From the NCBI GenBank assembly GCA_947311845.1, contig CAMZMU010000040.1, positions 69,359,560-69,423,559 on the forward strand: a stretch of 64,000 nt of DNA, written 5' to 3'. Position numbers and translations under genes: made by a program. Below, piece by piece: positions 33,945-44,350 of this stretch (positions within the stretch are counted from its first letter, which is position 1; each line of letters starts with the position of its first letter). This stretch comes from Poa pratensis (taxonomy: Eukaryota; Streptophyta; Magnoliopsida; Poales; Poaceae). The notes beneath the pieces are model-generated. The model was not told the origin of the DNA. It was given only the letters and a program-made list of their open reading frames with translations, and did not search any database.

Positions 33945-34305
33945 TCAGGAACAACACAAGGGCCATGTGCTTCGTAGCTCTTGTCGCCATGGCCACCACC
34001 TTTTTGTCATCCCATGCTACTAGGAGTGACATAGGTATGGTTTGATTCATTCTGTCATGATATTTGCACTCTTGCTTGGATATGAAACAAATATTTTCCT
34101 GGTTGAGTTATCCATCATGACTGAGCGGTCTTTGTGCATAGGTACAACTGACGACCTGTATGTACCTGAGATTGATTGTTCGCCCCCAGTAAGAGCTACT
34201 GGCAACATTAAGTGCAAGGATTGTTGTGTTGCCCGAGGTTATGACAAGGATAAGAGCGGTTGCCTTGAAGGCAGTAGTAGCTCCTGCAAGTGCAGAAAAA
34301 CCTAA

Positions 34306-35170
34306 GAAATGTCATGGAAATAATTATACAATGTATGTGCTAGAAATATCGCGTAAAGGTGAATAAATAGTTTTTCCGTGCGAACCTTTATTCACTTCAT
34401 ACAAAACAATCAACAAACTATAGATAATTAGTGATTTAGAATGTGTTTTTTCCGTTGCGCCCCGAAAAAATATTTGAGCACCATGACTCGCCGACATAAA
34501 TCATGATTATCACGTGGAATAATGATAAAAAATAATCGCCAAGAAGACTGCAAGTCTCACACCGCTATAGAACATGCAATACGAGATCCCTAATCATAGT
34601 CGTTTTACAGTGAGATCGATCTCTTTAGACACTATCGGTGTCCTGCGATCAAATAGCCAAGATAACAAATTTCAGTTGGGGAAGCGGGTAATTAAAGACA
34701 AAGTCAAAGAGAGAAGTTTAGTTGGTTCATAACAATGGTTGCTAACTGGCTTAAATTTCATGAAAATTTATACGAGTGAGATAACCACTTTATTCTAACA
34801 TGTTCTAGCCAGTTAACTAACTGAAAATTCATGTTGGTCTATATTTTGAGTCAGCCAATCCTCACGTGTCATGACACGTGGGAACTATATAAAGATTTTC
34901 GAACAAGGAAGGAGGCATTGGAAATACTAGAACATGCATATTAATTAGTACAAGAAAGAGGCATTCAGCGACTAGTCGTTTCTGGCAAAGCTTAACAAAG
35001 GACGACTACCACATAGAGACAACTACCAGTTATGAGCGATACTGAAGCCATTAGAGACAGAAGTTTCTCTTGACGGACGAACCCGAACCAATACGATAGG
35101 TGGGCGAAGTGAGCGATCAAGATGGGCTAGACGTGGAGTGACGAAGGGGGACATAAGCGGTTCAAGACAT
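34306..35170. other. Downstream flank of peptide gene, no gene seen
   Basis: AT-rich, with no ORF of interest. It includes a perfect 8-bp complement pair around 34863-34880 (cacgtgtcatgacacgtg), a palindrome holding two CACGTG/ACACGTG-type cores just before a tatataaag at about 34887, which could be a promoter with G-box-like elements. No gene follows it. Confidence 0.4.
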
Positions 35171-35233
35171 CTTCAGCGTTACCCCTGAGGTTCCAAATTT
35201 CCACATTAATTGAGTATATTCACAGCTAGTGGT
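35171..35233 (-). repeat. Third copy of lipase 3' flank (63 bp)
   Basis: Aligns with 37428-37490, the 3' flank of the intact lipase: shared acattaatt, ttcacagcta and ttcag-gttaccc phrases in order. No lipase coding sequence adjoins it. Confidence 0.6.
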
Positions 35234-35234
35234 C

Positions 35235-35450
35235 AAAGCAAATTTGAAATGATCAATAGTGTGCGGTAAATTTTCTGAATTTTTCTAAAATAACACAGCC
35301 TACGTGAACACGTTAGTACAGTACAATAGGGAGATATACTTGTCTACGAGTGTCGAAACCACGAATGTTGTGTGCAACAACGAGATAAAGCTACTCCTCA
35401 AGGAAAATTTTAAACATTCAACGGTGTCTAAGATTTGAAAAAATTCAATT
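35235..35450 (+). repeat. 200-bp direct repeat, copy 2
   Basis: Partner of 29190-29405, same orientation, 6 kb away. It starts immediately after the lipase-flank fragment. Confidence 0.75.
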
Positions 35451-35757
35451 TGTTAAGGGTAGAGCTTTTATGTATAGTGCTAGTCACTCGATTGATTCAC
35501 TGGCTGTAACGCCCCGGAATCGGTACTATGCATATTTAGTGTTCCCGACATTAAACTAGCACACACAGTTTTCAAAGAATGGCATATATCAAGTGCATTA
35601 TAAATATAACTTTATGATACGAAATTTTATATTATTACAAGTTGCATAGCACGGGGCTAGCTGAAAACAAATAGATAGAGCTCCATAAATGTGCCACACG
35701 CAAACATGTTGATTCGAGACTCGCGACCCACTTTTGAGTTCACTCGGAGTCGGAGTT
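35451..35757. other. AT-rich stretch before retroposed element
   Basis: No gene seen. A tgtaacgccccggaatc phrase at 35504 resembles the start of some grass retroelement LTRs, but no partner was found. Confidence 0.3.
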
Positions 35758-37025
35758 TTTTTTTTAGATAAAGAGCATATATAAATATCGCGAAGATACC
35801 AATTACACCCAGTCTCTGCAACAACGTGTTGCCCTAGCAGCCACATGGATGCAGACAGCCCAGAATAAAAAGAACAATTACAAAAAAAAAATCCCGCTAC
35901 TGTGATCTATTCCTTGTGACAGCAGACCTAACCCCACCAAAACAGTACCAGAAGTCCAACTGCTCCAAAAACGACGCCTCCAAGAAGGGAACAATGCTCA
36001 AGCGCCGTCGCTGCGCTGATCATAGATCATAGGTTTACACCCTGAAGAAAGTCCAACAATGCCTTCAACAAGGCAATTGCAGGCACAACCAGTTAAGGCT
36101 AGACCTTGGGTTTTCACCCTGAAAGTTTAGACTCTGAACTTCTCATGCGCTGTCGCCCCCTCTTGCCGTTGCCGCTGCTCCAAGTTACGAATCACCTAGC
36201 CAATCCCTCATCCCACCAGGACTCAAACCACCATTGCTAGTCCTCAAATCTCGTCTTCCATGCCATTCTCCGCACTCTGACTTCATCATGGAACAAAAGA
36301 CAAGTTCATGATGGCAACAGACTGCAGAGTTTCGCAACGCTTCCTCTGAAACCAAACGGTCAGAAAAAACATGGCTGCGCGCGACCGAATGCCACCTGAT
36401 CCGTCAATCTCCAGGCTTGATTTGCCCAATGGAGTTCGCCGGCGGAGCCTTCCGGAAGTCGACACTCCGACCAGATCAATGAAGACATGCATCAAGTAAA
36501 TATTTGTCTTGGTGTGAGAAGGATCCAGGACCGCCACCTTTATTCAAACCGAGCCGACGGGACAGGACGGTGGGGAACCAGCCCGCCGCCGCCGGCACCG
36601 TCACGGTGCCAAGCAACCGGCGCCACCAGGCGTCCCGGCGCCGCCTGTCGCCACAACCACCGCCTCAGGCCCACAGGGACCCAGATGGGCCACGAGTGGG
36701 CTTGGAGTCGTGGCCGTAGCAGCAGAGGCACCTCCGCCGTGGGAAGGCCGCATCCCTCCGTCGTCGTCGAGCCGCGCTCGCGCAAGGACTCCACAGCACC
36801 TCGCCGCCGAGCCATCGTCGCACCACGTGCCGCCGCCAACCGAGTGGATCCGCCATCGCACGAGGGAGCGGTTCCCCGCCGCCGCAGTCGCCGCCAGGGC
36901 CTCGCCCCGCAGGACCTCCAACGGCGGCGAAGGGACGGATGAGACAGGAGGAAGTTTCGGGAGCCGGCGGCGGCGGCGCCGCCCGTGTCGCCTAGGGTTG
37001 GGCGACGCAGGGGTCTGTTTCGTCC
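35758..37025 (-). mobile_element. Poly(A)-tailed retroposed element (LINE-like), 15-bp target duplication
   Basis: Flanked by CTCGGAGTCGGAGTT at 35743-35757 and 37026-37040. The left edge is a T-run (poly(A) on the minus strand) followed by agataaag, so it is a minus-strand target-primed insertion of 1268 bp. The 5' part (36540-37025) is very GC-rich, with proline/arginine-rich frames on both strands and no RT domain. The 3' part is ordinary AT/GC balance. It could be a 5'-truncated LINE, a LINE-mobilised non-autonomous element or a retroposed transcript. Confidence 0.75.
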
Positions 37026-37130
37026 CTCGGAGTCGGAGTTAGCTGAAACATTAAACGTTGTAGCTAAAAGATTTGGCCAAATATTTTATTGGCAAGTGAT
37101 ATGTTAAAATTTTAAAACAGAGCTAGCATC

Positions 37131-37208
37131 TACTCCATATCAAAATATAAGACTTTCTAGCCTGCATGCAACGGCTAGAAAGTCTTATATTTTGATACGG
37201 AGGGAGTA
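37131..37208. mobile_element. Stowaway (Tc1/Mariner) MITE, 78 bp
   Basis: A near-perfect palindrome: tatcaaaatataagactttc on the left, with its complement on the right ending gatacggagggagta. The termini have the CTCCCTCCGT core and TA flanks of Stowaway elements. The left arm lacks four bases (ctcc). It folds into a hairpin with a short loop around 37172. Confidence 0.85.
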
Positions 37209-37549
37209 CATGCATATTTGCGTAGGTGGAGTCTAGACTAAAAGTTGATAACAGACCTAACATCTACGGTTGAATGGCGTGCAGGAATAGGTTGGCTTTC
37301 AAATCACTTTCATATAGTATACTCCAGCACAACACAGTACATGAATACTACTGTACTAGTAATAGTTTTATTTTTCGTAGAGGTTATCTCAGTACATGCA
37401 GTTATACTTATATACCGGTGGTCGTTGTTTCAGCTTTACCCGTCAGGTTTCCAAGTTTCCCACATTAATTAAGTATTCACAGCTATAGGTTAGTGTACTG
37501 TAAATTTCCCTCAATAATCTTGCACCAACTATAGCTGTACTGCTTATTC
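37209..37549 (-). other. 3' flank of lipase copy 2
   Basis: No separate gene. 37428-37549 is shared with the flank of copy 1 and with 35171-35233. It probably includes the 3' untranslated region. No clear AATAAA on the minus strand. Confidence 0.45.
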
Positions 37550-39773
37550 CTAGTTGAAGCGGTTGAAGAAGGAGATGACGTCGTTGTAGACGAGGTCCTT
37601 GGCACAGGTGCCCAAGACGAAGTCGAGATGCGCAAACTCCTCCAAGTACTGCACCGTCATCCTGCGGCGGTCGTGGCCCAGGAGGTCGCGGAGGAGGAGG
37701 CCGACGTCGGCGGGGTCGGCCAGCTCGTCCCGGCCGCCGTAGCTGAGGAAGAGGGGGAAGCTGGCGGGGATGTTGGACATGTTGTACGAAGGCGGGTCGG
37801 GCTGCCCGTACTTCTCCATATTCGCATTCGGCCAAACGTAGTCGTACTTGGACACTACGCCGTCGCGGAACGCTGTGGTTGAGTTGAAACAGAGCTAGTA
37901 TTACTGCACGGTAAATTAGTTAACAGGAGACGCGTGAAAAATCGTATGTGGGAGGAGATTTCTTACTTTGGGCGAGATGGATCATGGTCTTGGTGGATGT
38001 CGGCTGGGGCTCGTACTGGAGGAAGACGTCGACGGCCGAATTGTTCAGGCAGTAGTTACTTCCTGACATGCACACACGCATAGATGAGAATGGCTGAAAC
38101 GGCGCAAAACAAATTTAGAAGGTAGTACATATTACAGTTGTTACCTGTGAAATCTCTCATGAGGTCGTAGCATTTCGTTCCAGGGTGGCGGCACAGCTCC
38201 CTGATAAGTTTCGACACTGCAGACCTGGGGTGAACAAAGGACAAATGCGTCAGCCAGCAAGCGACAACTCCAAGGCAGATCGATCTCTGAAATTGAAGGT
38301 ACGGGAATGGCTTACGATAATGGGTTGAACTCCGCTACGCCGAGAACAGAGATGATCTGGTTGGTCAACATGCAACAAAAATCACACCGATGAATGAATG
38401 ATGATCATAATTTCAGAACAAGCGTTTAGTCACGCATTCATTTGAGCTGCATATATACCTCTCCAACGAACGCTTTGGCCAGCAGTATGCCGATGGGAGT
38501 GGTCATGTGGGCGAGGTAGGCGACCGGCGTCAGCAACGCCGCTGACTTGAGCTTGTCCGCCAGCTTGCCCTCCGACAAGGCCGCCAGCGCCACCAACGTG
38601 CCCTGCATGCATACGCGTGTCAGAGTCGACCATGATATGATAAGCAGCTCTGCTACTGACGCTAGTAACAAAGGAACGAGTTCATTCAGAGGCTAGCTCT
38701 AGCTCTAGCTTTGCTCACCATGGAGTGGCCAACGAAGTGCGGTTTCTGCCCAGTATGGGTGCAGACGTAGTCGACCATATTCGGCATGTCTTTGACCACC
38801 AGGTCGTCCCATGACCAGTCCCAGTAGTCCTGGCGACAACGACGAGGAATATTAATGAGGAGAAACTGATAACTCCCAACTTATCGGGGCGGCGCCGCCA
38901 TTTTCTGTACCCGGGAGGAGGAGTCGAGGGAGAGGTGGCGGCTGCTCCACCTGGTGCCCCTCGTGTTGGCGACCCACACGTCGAAGCCGCGGTCGGCGAG
39001 GATGTACGCCAGCGATTCCTCCGGCGAGCTGAGCAGCCATGTCATGCCGTCCTGCACGCCATGCGCCGCCGCCGGCATCGGTCAGTTGATAAGTTACTCG
39101 TCCTTATCATCACCGGACATTAATGCAGCATACCGAACTTATTTCCATTTGGAACTAGTGTGGTGTTGCCTATTTGTACTAGCATATCTTGTGCCACGCC
39201 CAAACGGGCCGGAGAGGCGGAGACGACTCCAGCGGCACGCATGACGGCATGGTCGTATATTTCGTGCCACGCGACGGCATCCATCATAGGCCCGGCCGGG
39301 TGCGAAGCCAAGGAACACATTGAACACGGATAGGAATGTTAGGCAACACACGCCCGACCCAACACACGTACCACGAGGACCCCATGCTGCAGAAGCACCG
39401 GCTGCCCCAGGCCGCCGCCGCCGCCGGCGGATCGCCGTCCCCTCGGGATCCTTTGCAAGCTCAGGATGTATCCGTCATCCGTAGTCACCTGCAAGCTCAG
39501 GATGCATCCGTCATCGTTTGATCGATGGATCGATTGCACCCCTGACCGATCATAAAAACTAGTCCAAGAAACGGCAGAATTAACCTTGTGCTCTTCGCAG
39601 GGGTAGCCGAAGGGAATCGCGGTCAGCGCGCACGCGCCCACCGGAACATTCTTGTCGCTCCGGCTCGTCGCGAGGGCGCTGCCGTGGCTCGACTGGACGC
39701 GCGCCGCGGCGAGACGAGAGCAGAGGATGATCAAGGCGGCGAACACTGCGTGCCACGCAGGAGGAGGGCTCAT
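37550..39773 (-). CDS. Acid lipase / triacylglycerol lipase (alpha/beta hydrolase), intact copy 2
   Basis: Nine exons give 1242 bp, 413 residues: 39773-39585, 39488-39372, 39051-38911, 38829-38719, 38602-38459, 38356-38316, 38224-38145, 38062-37967, 37872-37550. All introns are GT...AG and the phases add up. Residues 1-24 form a signal peptide ending in LAAA. The domain starts with IPFGYPCEEHK and VTTDDGYILSLQRIP. The oxyanion region is LLQHGVLVDGM. The nucleophile is Ser185 in GHSMG (split by intron 4). The acid is Asp355 in GGRDELADP and the base His388 in EEFAHLDFV, as in gastric and plant acid lipases. The product should enter the secretory path and hydrolyse acyl esters in the apoplast or vacuole; the substrate is not deducible. 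It is the intact sister of 3552-5837. A TATA-like element lies 93 bp upstream. Exon 2's acceptor is unusual (see findings). Confidence 0.93.
39454..39515. repeat. 26-bp duplication spanning intron 1/exon 2 of lipase
   Basis: 39454-39479 and 39490-39515 (both tgcaagctcaggatg-atccg...) differ at one base, with 10 bases between. The upstream copy supplies the CAG of the exon 2 acceptor. Confidence 0.9.
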
Positions 39774-39865
39774 GCTTTGCTAGGCCGTGCGTCCACTAAC
39801 TTGCTAGCTGGTGGTGGTTTGCGCGCGGATAGTGCTGATCGATCGAGTGCGCGCGATCGCGGGAG

Positions 39866-39873
39866 TATTTAAA
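39866..39873 (-). promoter_or_regulatory. TATA-like box of lipase copy 2
   Basis: Minus-strand TTTAAATA, 93 bp before the ATG. Downstream are repeated agct/gatc tetranucleotides in the presumed leader. Confidence 0.5.
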
Positions 39874-39899
39874 GTGCGAGCTAGCTAGCTAGCGCAGAT

Positions 39900-40440
39900 A
39901 GAAGACGGTCGGGGTTAGTGCACGACCAGTGATCCGGCGAGATGAGCTGTGAACGGATGGACCGGCCGGTGAAGGTGATAGATCGATCGAGATGAGATAT
40001 TCTCGCATGCATGGTCGCTCTTGCTTTCTTCAACGTGGCACCTTTAATTGGCTACCTCAGCTCAGCCCTGGGGATGAGCACCAGCTAGCAACGCTGCCTT
40101 GCTTGCACGTTGCACCCGCTTAATTCATTGCGGGCGTTTCTGAAGTTACTTTGCGTTGGTAAAGTCATTGCATGTAACCGTTGAGGACTCTCAGAAGAAG
40201 TAGTAACTGAAAATGGAGCTAGATCGTGGACCATCATAAGAAGTCACTGAAAATGGAGGTAGAGGACTCTCAGGAGAAGAAGAAGTCACTGAAAATGGAG
40301 AAGCAGGGTTGATAAATGTCCCAGTCAAGGTAGCCTATTAAATACAATTGTCTTGAAAAGGGGGGAAATTTATTAAGTAACTCAATGTTTTGCATGTTCT
40401 AGCTTGACAGACGATGTGCATAAACTAGTACTACTAGGTT
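39900..40440. other. Upstream region of lipase copy 2
   Basis: No ORF. At 40180-40310 there are three near-copies of gtcactgaaaatggag, two of them preceded by gaggactctcag, forming a small tandem array. Confidence 0.45.
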
Positions 40441-41172
40441 AACAAAAGTTACCTTTTTGAAGGAATACTGCAACATGCGGGTTGGTTTGTTGGTTACTTG
40501 TAGTTAGGTGTGTGTGGTTCCCGGTGGCGTCCCCGATGGCGGTGTCGGCGGCGTCTGCTTCGGGCTTGTCCTCCCCCTCTTCCCGCTCCGGCTTCGTCGC
40601 CGGCGAGGTTGTGGAGGTTCTTCGTCGAGCGCGTCCTTCCCTCTGTGCTCCTCTGGCCGGCCGTGGCGGCGAGGGGAGGAGCTGGTGGTGGGCGTTGTCT
40701 CGCTTTTGGTGCAGGTGGCTCTGGTGGTCGCCTTCTTCGTTGCTCCTGCTTTGGCGGGCCATGGTGGCTCGGGATGCAGTGGCTGGAGAGGCTGGGGTGC
40801 GGCTGGTGGTGGTGGTTCTAGGTGATGGCGCGGCGGCTGGTTGTCGGGTGGATGCGGGAAGACGGCGTCGTGGCTGTGCTCGTTCATGGAGTCTAGATTC
40901 CGGCGCGGAGCGGCGGATGGTTCTTGCAGCCTTCTTCGACATGAGGTGGCGTCTCCTTCCCGGTGTGCTGTGGTACGGCGTCGCCGCCGTCGCCTAGGAG
41001 CTTTGGGCAAAGCTCAGGATCTGATTGTGTTCTTCAGTGGTGGCTAAGGGTGCTTGGTGCACTTTTCCTGGACTTCTTTGTAATTTTGTGTTTCCTTGAG
41101 GTCCTGGTTGTAAAGTGGCTTTGCCACCTGTTCTATGAATCGGATCCTTTCCTCAAAAAAAAAAAAAAAAAT
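40441..41172 (+). mobile_element. GC-rich poly(A)-tailed retroposed element
   Basis: A GC-rich body with overlapping Ala/Gly/Arg-rich frames ends in a typical transcript 3' region (tggacttctttgtaatttt, then cggatcctttcctc) and a pure A-run at 41155-41171. This suggests a LINE-type or retroposed transcript insertion on the plus strand, similar in style to those at 35.8 and 56.1 kb. No target duplication could be recognised, so the 5' end is approximate. Confidence 0.5.
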
Positions 41173-42400
41173 CTATGCAAGTAATAGTAATTGAATCTAT
41201 ACAAAAAGAAACAGTAACTACTTTATTTGATGTCGACGACTCGACGTGTTGTGCCGTTGAAGGGTGACACATGTAATCGTTAATATTAGATAAAAAAAAT
41301 GTAATCGGTAATAGGTCACAAAAAAATGTCAGTGGACTCAGGAGTCTTCTCTACACATACTGAGTGGTCAGATGCGGAGTCAAACAATGCAAATACACCG
41401 TGGGAGTAGTGTCATATTTATGTTTCACACTATCTCACATACCAACCAAGTTTACTGAGTTTCTTATAGAATATGCATAGGTATAGGTGTTGAAGAAGAC
41501 AGATATAGATTGTATAAAAAGAAACCACTTAGCTAGTGGGACATTAATGGTGGAGCAATTCGGCATGATTCAATTTTTTCGCCAAAAAATAATTGTAAAT
41601 GTTATGCATATTGATAAAGAAGAAATAAGTCAACATGGTGGTCGAGGCCGTCGCAAAGCGAAAGGCCCCACGAAGCTTCCATAGAAGATTAAAGTCTGCA
41701 ACATCATCACAATCACCTCACTATATAAGGAAAACATTGCAGAGTTCCCAGGAGCCCTTTTTGAAAAAATATAAACAACATTACCAAGTTTCAAAAAAAA
41801 TCTAGAAAAAAATACTAGATGTAGACAGTGTTGTATTCTACCACCGTGCGAAATATATTCTCAACTCGCAATATCTTCAATTTTATTAGAAAAATAACAA
41901 AATGTGACTTCTTATGTAGTGAACATTGTAAATTCAATCCTATAAAATTTGTCACATTTCTTCATTTTTGTGTAGTCTAAAATGTAAGTTTATTTATTCG
42001 AGATTTTACACCTTGGTGGAATGCATCATTGTCTACGTTTAGGATTTCCCTTTTCATATTTTTTTAACTTCTAAATATCGATTTCGATTTTTTCAAAAAA
42101 AACAGACATCATGGAGTCCGGGCTCCATTTGTGGTTTCTGAACATTGCATCCCACTAAATAATAATCTTCTAAATGTCAAATATGGAACTTTATCCCGAT
42201 GATTAGTTCTGAAATACATCGTTCCCAGATACGGCGGCGGCTCTTTTCTAAATTTGTGGACAAAACTGTACTTTTTTTTGCGGGGTAGCTGCTGATAACT
42301 TCAGTGGAATTAAAAATAAAGTTACAGCGTTCATCAAGCTGTACGGTACGCCGCAGTTGGGCGACAAGAGTGTGGTCCGGGCGTACGGCTATCAACGCAT
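41173..42400. other. AT-rich spacer with no gene seen
   Basis: Nothing coding. 41780-42120 has A/T tracts and the phrase catggagtccgggctcca, reminiscent of grass MITE or subterminal sequence, but no inverted ends were found. Confidence 0.3.
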
Positions 42401-43926
42401 AAGCTACAACTGCTGGTACGGAACGGAAGCACTGTCGGGGAGACAGCGCATTTCCCACTCCCGCCTCGACCTTTCCTCTATCCCGCCCCATCGCCGCTAT
42501 CTTGCCGCCGGCACCACCCCTTCCCCCTCCGCCGGACGCAAGCAGCTAGGAACCCCACCATCTCGCCCCAAACCACGGCGCCGGCGCCGCTCCTCCCCTC
42601 CGTCGTGATCTAGCCGGGAGGAGGCTCTCGGGAAGGCTCGCGCCCACCTCGCCTGCTAGGTGTTCGGCGGTTTGTCCGCCCAGCCATGGACTCCGACGAT
42701 GAGGAGCTGCTCGCCGAACTTCTCGACGAGGAAGCCCAGGCCGACCTCGACGACGAAGAATACTTGCTGATCCTCGCGTGCCTCGCCGGCCTGCTCGCGC
42801 ACGATGCGCGGCCGCGGCGTGGTGGCTCGACGCCCGGCCGCCGCAAGAGCAAGCCGAGGCAGCGCTACAAAGGGTACTGCATCCTCTACTCCGACTACTT
42901 CGCCGATCATCCCATGCAGGACGAGGCCGTGTTTCGGCGCCGTTTCCTGATCTATTTGAATGGCAGGGGATGTACGTACAAAGGCCACAAAGAAGAGTGC
43001 AGTGTGATTCTTGAGGCCGTGGCTACACATGATCTATGGATTTGGCATTCCTTCTTTGGTATGCCAGGAACTCACACGACATCAATGTGTTGCAGTGTTC
43101 GAATGTCTTCGCCAAGCTTGTTGAAGGTCATGCCCCTCCAGTGAACTACGAGATCAATGGGCGCCAGTACACAAAGGGCTACTACCTTGCATTTGGATTC
43201 TACCCGAAGTGGTCAACATTTGTGAAGAGCATCTCCAACCCTGTGCCAGGAAGCGCGAAAGCTTGGTTTTCCAAGTGCCAGGAGTTGCAGGAAGGATGTT
43301 GAGCGGGCATTTGGTGCGCTGCAGTCTCGATTCGATGTTGTCCGGTACCCAGCCATGACTTGGTCGAAGGCCAACATGTGAGAGGTGATGAACTGTTGTG
43401 TGATCTTGCACAACATGATCATTGAGAGTGAGCGGGATCATCCGGTGCCTGAGACTACTGAGCCATACTACCGACAGGGTCCTCTTGCAGATGTAGATCA
43501 CCAGGTGCCGGCAACATGGGCAGCCTTCCTCGCTATGCGCCAGGAGATTCGAGACCCTACAGCACATACACAACTGCAGGATTATCTGGTGCAGCACTTG
43601 TGGGAGCGCAAAGGTAATGGCAATGCCGACAATGCCAATGCCTAGTTTGATTTGTTCTATTTGCTTGCATTGTTGAACTATTTGTGTGTGGATTTGTATG
43701 TTGAACTATTCTTATGTGTGAATTTGTATGTCCAACTATTTTAATTGTGTTGGCCTTTGTTTTATGCGCGAAATATGTCCCAAACTCGCTGGCTGGGGGA
43801 CGGTCTGGGTTCGGCGACTGGGAATCGGCGCCCCCCCCCCAGCGCGTGAAATAGCGCCGTTGCCCCCCAGACGGGCCAAAATAGCGCCGTTTTTCGGCCT
43901 GGGGGGCACAACGGCTGGAGATGCTC
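42401..43926 (+). pseudogene. PIF/Harbinger transposase pseudogene and right element end
   Basis: Coding homology runs 42686-43645: an acidic start (MDSDDEELLAELLDEE), YSDYFADHP, then directly YKGHKEECSVILEAVATHDL, so about 100 residues of the normal DDE core are deleted. A frameshift near 43060 leads to HDINVLQCSNVFAKLVEGH, EINGRQYTKGYYLAFGFYP (the usual LADG motif reads LAFG, losing a conserved Asp), a second shift near 43285 to KDVERAFGALQSRFDVVRYP, and a TGA for the expected Trp in the M*EVMNCCVILHNMIIE block. The right terminus ggctggagatgctc with TAA (43927-43929) fits a Harbinger end; the left end was not found. Dead copy. Confidence 0.85.
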
Positions 43927-43984
43927 TAACCAGCTAGAGCGGCGAGATGCACGGTCCTAATATAGGAGTGTACATCACGGATAT

Positions 43985-44350
43985 TCAATACGGGTAGTGG
44001 GTGCAGATGCACCCACTACCCAGAAAACATTTTTCCAAATGTCAAAAAATTCCAAATAAATTTTTTGCATGCAGTTCATGACATTTCGAAATGACACAAA
44101 AAGTTACGTGAAGAAAAAAAAAATTTGCAACCTGTGCAAAAAAGACAAATCCGGACAAACCGAAACATATATATACATGTCAGTTTTTTCTCTTTTTTGT
44201 ACAGATCACAAAAAAAGTTTTTTCACCCTGCCATTTTTTGTGCTAACACATCATGTTGTAATGTACACCCGGATTTTTTTCCGGAATTTTTTGACATTCT
44301 GAAAAAAACTAAAAAAAAAATACACAGTGGGTGCAGCTGCACCCTAGAGC
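43985..44350. mobile_element. Small inverted-repeat element (MITE-like)
   Basis: Starts with agtgggtgcagatgcaccca and ends with cagtgggtgcagctgcaccc, each itself palindromic. The interior is A/T-rich with runs of a and repeated tgtcaaaaaattcc (44039) and its complement (ggaattttttgacatt, 44283), so the arms are inverted over about 60 bp. Superfamily not determined. Confidence 0.55.

Larger units (their letters stand above)
30167..34305 (+). pseudogene. Secreted cysteine-rich (defensin-like) peptide gene split by insertion
   Basis: The start ATG at 30167 (MARITK...) sits behind a good promoter. The rest of exon 1 resumes at about 33946-34034 with a hydrophobic signal-peptide core (MCFVALVAMATTFLSSHA). 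A GT...AG intron (34035-34141, phase 1) follows. Exon 2 (34142-34305) encodes TTDDLYVPEIDC and the Cys pattern C-x11-C-x2-CC-x11-C-x7-C-x-C, ending CKCRKT and stop. Seven cysteines in a basic peptide of about 50 residues suggest a defensin-like secreted peptide, often antimicrobial or signalling, but no subfamily is recognised. A 3.7-kb AT-rich insertion separates the first codons from the signal-peptide core, so the gene is very likely dead unless the insertion is spliced out or a start at the later Met (33966) is used. Confidence 0.7.

Noticed and set aside
35504..35640. tgtaacgcccc phrase as the start of an LTR
   Set aside because: No second LTR, PBS or target duplication could be found.
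36486..37042. Long GC-rich overlapping reading frames on both strands
   Set aside because: They lie inside a poly(A)-tailed insertion, are open in several frames at once because of GC bias, and have no domain.
37131..37208. Near-perfect hairpin as a microRNA precursor
   Set aside because: Termini and TA flanks identify a Stowaway MITE; no separate evidence of a miRNA.
40482..41010. 170-codon frames on both strands as host genes
   Set aside because: Composition-driven openness in a GC-rich retroposed element; no conserved motif and an A-tail directly downstream.
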